Shown in pieces: positions 61,501 through 64,000 of a stretch of DNA of 64,000 nt. Position 1 is the first letter of the stretch; every line of letters begins with the position of its first letter. The DNA comes from Otis tarda (Eukaryota > Chordata > Aves > Otidiformes > Otididae). Position numbers and translations under genes: made by a program. The notes below the pieces were generated by a model. That model ran no database searches and was not told where the DNA came from. It was given only the letters and a program-made list of their open reading frames with translations. Location: positions 144,683,190 to 144,747,189 of the forward strand of contig CM048553.1 of NCBI GenBank assembly GCA_026413225.1, in the 5' to 3' direction.

Positions 61501-62798
61501 GCCATGTATTATATCTTTGTACAGTGACTGGCATAATGGCTCATCAAGAATACCAAACTATAAAAATTTATCTTTTACCAATGATTATTGAATTCATTCT
61601 GCTGTAATCATCCTTCACCTTTAATGACAACCCTTTGGTACCTGGCAAATTCCCCTTGCCTTGTGTGCCTCTGCAAATACAGCTGTCTTGCTTATGCTTC
61701 CCTGCATAAAACTCTGGTATTGTAACAGGTATAAATAATTCTTTAACAACTGACATGAAGGCAGAGGCCATAACAGTTGAGCTGTACGATGTCATAGAGG
61801 TAAAAGATGTCAGAGGAATATACAAAAGGATATTTATTGCATCAGCCAGAATTCTTGGAAAAGCCAAGAGATCAAACTGGATCATTCAAGAAAAATGTGA
61901 AGAGAAACAACCTTAATCATCGCCTCTGTAGTTAACAGGCTTAAGTGATAAAGAATTTTGCAGTTCATATCTCCTTCACACAAAAATAGTAACACAGAAA
62001 AACTGTCTAGCAGGGCACTGATGGCCTTTCCCATTAACAGGATAGAAGTGACACAGGAAAGATAGGTGGCCCTTGACCATTTATCTCCACTATGGTAAGT
62101 CACACACAGAGTGAAGTATGAAGTTTTAGCCAAGGAACAAAGGGGAATAGTTCATTTAGGAAGAGATTAGGTCATCTCTTTGAACAATGTTCCTCTAAGC
62201 AGATCCTCAAATTTCCAGGCACAGCACCAAAGGCATCATGGTTTGGGGGCTGCCCATTACTGTGTTGACTTGCTGATGTGGCCTAGAAGGCCACAGGAAT
62301 TTCCTGATGAATTAAGACTGTTGAGGGTCAATATTTAACTACGATACAAATAAATATACTTAATGCTTAAATGATAATAGCAGTGATCCTTAATCCTCAT
62401 TTCAGCTACTTTTATCTACATATGAATGCCCAATTTTCAAAGGCTGTAGCAGTCTTCACTGAGTACTTTGGTGTTTGAAGAGACTTCAGAGAACCAGACT
62501 GTATAAAAAGTGTTTCTGTGAGATTTCAGAAATATCAAGTCATTTCTACACAGGTTTTTGATAGAAAATACTAGGTTTTTAGAACTAGTGTTCTGACAGT
62601 GACAGTGAGATAATTATCTGAAGATCCTTGCCTTCCTAAGACACAAACACATGACTCAGAACAGAGAAAAGAAAGGCATGTTAATGACCCTGTTATTCAC
62701 CCTCACTCTTACCCACACACTGAGCTGATGGGAGAGTTTTAAAGAGAATTATTTAATACAGTTCTCTTTCCTGTAAAACACTTCTGCATGAGAATGTG
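58517..62798. other. AT-rich single-copy DNA, no gene seen
   Basis: Open frames of up to 106 codons (59323-59631, 60804-61124, 61568-61885) without recognised families. GGCCACACAGCCAGTAAATA near 60772 resembles a MIR word but lacks flanking support. Nothing else stands out. Confidence 0.5.
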
Positions 62799-62888
62799 GG
62801 ATGGGGCTCTCAGCAACCTGATCTAGTTGAAGATGTCCCTGCTCCTTACAGGGGAATTGGACCCTTGGTCCATTCTATGATTCTATGA
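62799..62888 (+). mobile_element. CR1 LINE, very short 3' tail
   Basis: The only CR1 tail on the plus strand. GGATGGGGCTCTCAGCAACC, TGATCTAGTTGAAGATGTCC, CTGCTCCTTACAGGGG and a TTGGACCCTTGGTCC block lead to two perfect ATTCTATG units (62872-62887). This matches the last part of the CR1 ORF2 end plus 3' UTR; about 90 bp remain. The extreme 5' truncation is typical of the family. Confidence 0.93.
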
Positions 62889-64000
62889 ACTAAAACTCCC
62901 GGAAGATAGTTATTGCTAAAGGAATTCCAACCTGAACATCTAAAAGTGAAAATCAGCACATTTAAATAGAGCCATAGATGCTTTAGTCCAAATTGAAAAT
63001 TCATTCAATATAATGCTTAGGAAAAAAATAATATTACAAAATCATCATTTAACAACTACATTATTTTTTTCCTAAATCTCCACAGTGCAAGACCATATTT
63101 GCAGACAAGAGATTCAGAAAGAAAAATAAACTTTTAAAAGCATAGGCTGATAACTTCAAAATATTAATAAATAATATGACCCAAAGGTCAGGCAAATCTA
63201 CCACAACCCTGAAGATAAATGTAAAAACATCTCTAGAGATTGTACTAGGACTGCTCGTTTGATTTTAGTGGATATTTAAAACATGTTCTTTGGATTTGGA
63301 TTGTATTAAAGGTCAAATATTAAAATACATCTCAAAATAGTAAATTTATAAATTGTGAATCAGATGTTTTTTCACCTACAGCCAGGAAGTAAAAGCCCCA
63401 CTTTGAAAGCTAGAGAGCCTTTGATGATGACTGAAAGCTTGTTGTAACATTTAAAATAGTGAGCAGAAGCATTCAAATGACACCAGTGCTTTTCTCTTTG
63501 AAATCTTGCAAGTTCCCTCTCCAGGTTTAGGCTGGTGTGGATCATAGATGATAAAACTAAAAGCCTGGCCTGCTAAACAATGTTATCCCTAAGACAGAAG
63601 TTTTGTAACATAGATAGTATCTTTCAAGAAAATCCTCTCGCACACAGAAAGCCTTTAAAGGAAGTTTAGAGGTGAAAGAAGGCAGGGTCAGTCCATAAAT
63701 GGCATATCAGCCTGCAGCAGAAATAGTTTTTAGATTCAAAATTGATTAGCACCAATCTGATCATCTATGGTCTAGTGTGAAAGAAGCCATGCTGTCAAAA
63801 AGAGACAAATTACCTTCTAAGGTCTTCTGCCCGTACTCCTTCCAGTTTTCTCCCACAGTTCTCTAGTCTTGTCTTAATTTCCTGGCAAAGATGCTCAGAG
63901 TTTGTCCTATCTCTGGGGTAATCTCTCAAGCCTATTTGCCTGCTTAGTATAGAGGGAGGAGAAAGAATGCCAGGACCCAAATCCTCGGGCAGAACAGAGT
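62889..64000. other. AT-rich single-copy DNA, nothing recognised
   Basis: No open frame of note and no recognised repeat up to the end of the window. Confidence 0.6.

Noticed and set aside
1-64000. CRISPR arrays, operons, bacterial promoters or phage genes
   Set aside because: The window is vertebrate nuclear DNA. No regularly spaced repeats or dense gene arrays are present.

Overview
This window reads as nuclear DNA from a sauropsid vertebrate, most likely a bird. The main evidence is the CR1 LINE tails. Three of them end in, or begin with, copies of the 8-mer ATTCTATG / CATAGAAT, which is typical of avian CR1 3' ends. The rest is AT-rich, apparently single-copy DNA with few recognisable repeats, eroded MIR-type SINEs, short microsatellites and A or T runs. 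No protein-coding gene could be supported. The open frames are short (159 codons at most) and scattered over both strands. The only coding stretches I recognise belong to CR1-type LINEs. The window is best described as part of a gene desert or a very long intron.

Layout. 1-5.1 kb: AT-rich unique DNA with a compact GAGGGAG hairpin cluster. 5.1-5.3 kb: truncated CR1. 5.3-9.7 kb: unique DNA with a 26-bp perfect palindrome. 9.7-11.3 kb: a stretch that keeps more CpG than its surroundings and holds an unidentified open region. 11.3-15.4 kb: unique DNA with the longest (probably chance) open frame. 15.4-16.1 kb: candidate conserved enhancer with homeodomain, AP-1 and SOX-like sites. 16-21.9 kb: unique DNA. 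21.9-22.3 kb: old CR1/L3-clade LINE. 25.4-28.8 kb: three MIR SINE fossils. 29.9-31.3 kb: GC- and CpG-richer stretch ending in a candidate regulatory block with an RFX-like X-box. 31.5-37 kb: unique DNA with relics of a palindromic amniote repeat. 37.2 kb: the best preserved MIR. 38.4-39.0 kb: internal CR1 reverse-transcriptase fragment. 39-48.6 kb: unique DNA with a 67-nt near-perfect hairpin at 42.3 kb. 48.9-49.25 kb: GC-richer repeat-like block. 55.1 kb: MIR-like SINE. 56.8-57.05 kb: CR1 tail whose C-terminal frame is still open. 58.45 kb: G-rich hairpin. 62.8 kb: short CR1 tail on the other strand.

No convincing novel system was found. The items most worth checking are the 42.3 kb hairpin, the 15.4-16.0 and 31.1-31.3 kb candidate regulatory elements, and the unidentified open region at 10.96-11.22 kb. 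All family assignments come from reading the sequence against remembered consensus features, not from a database search.
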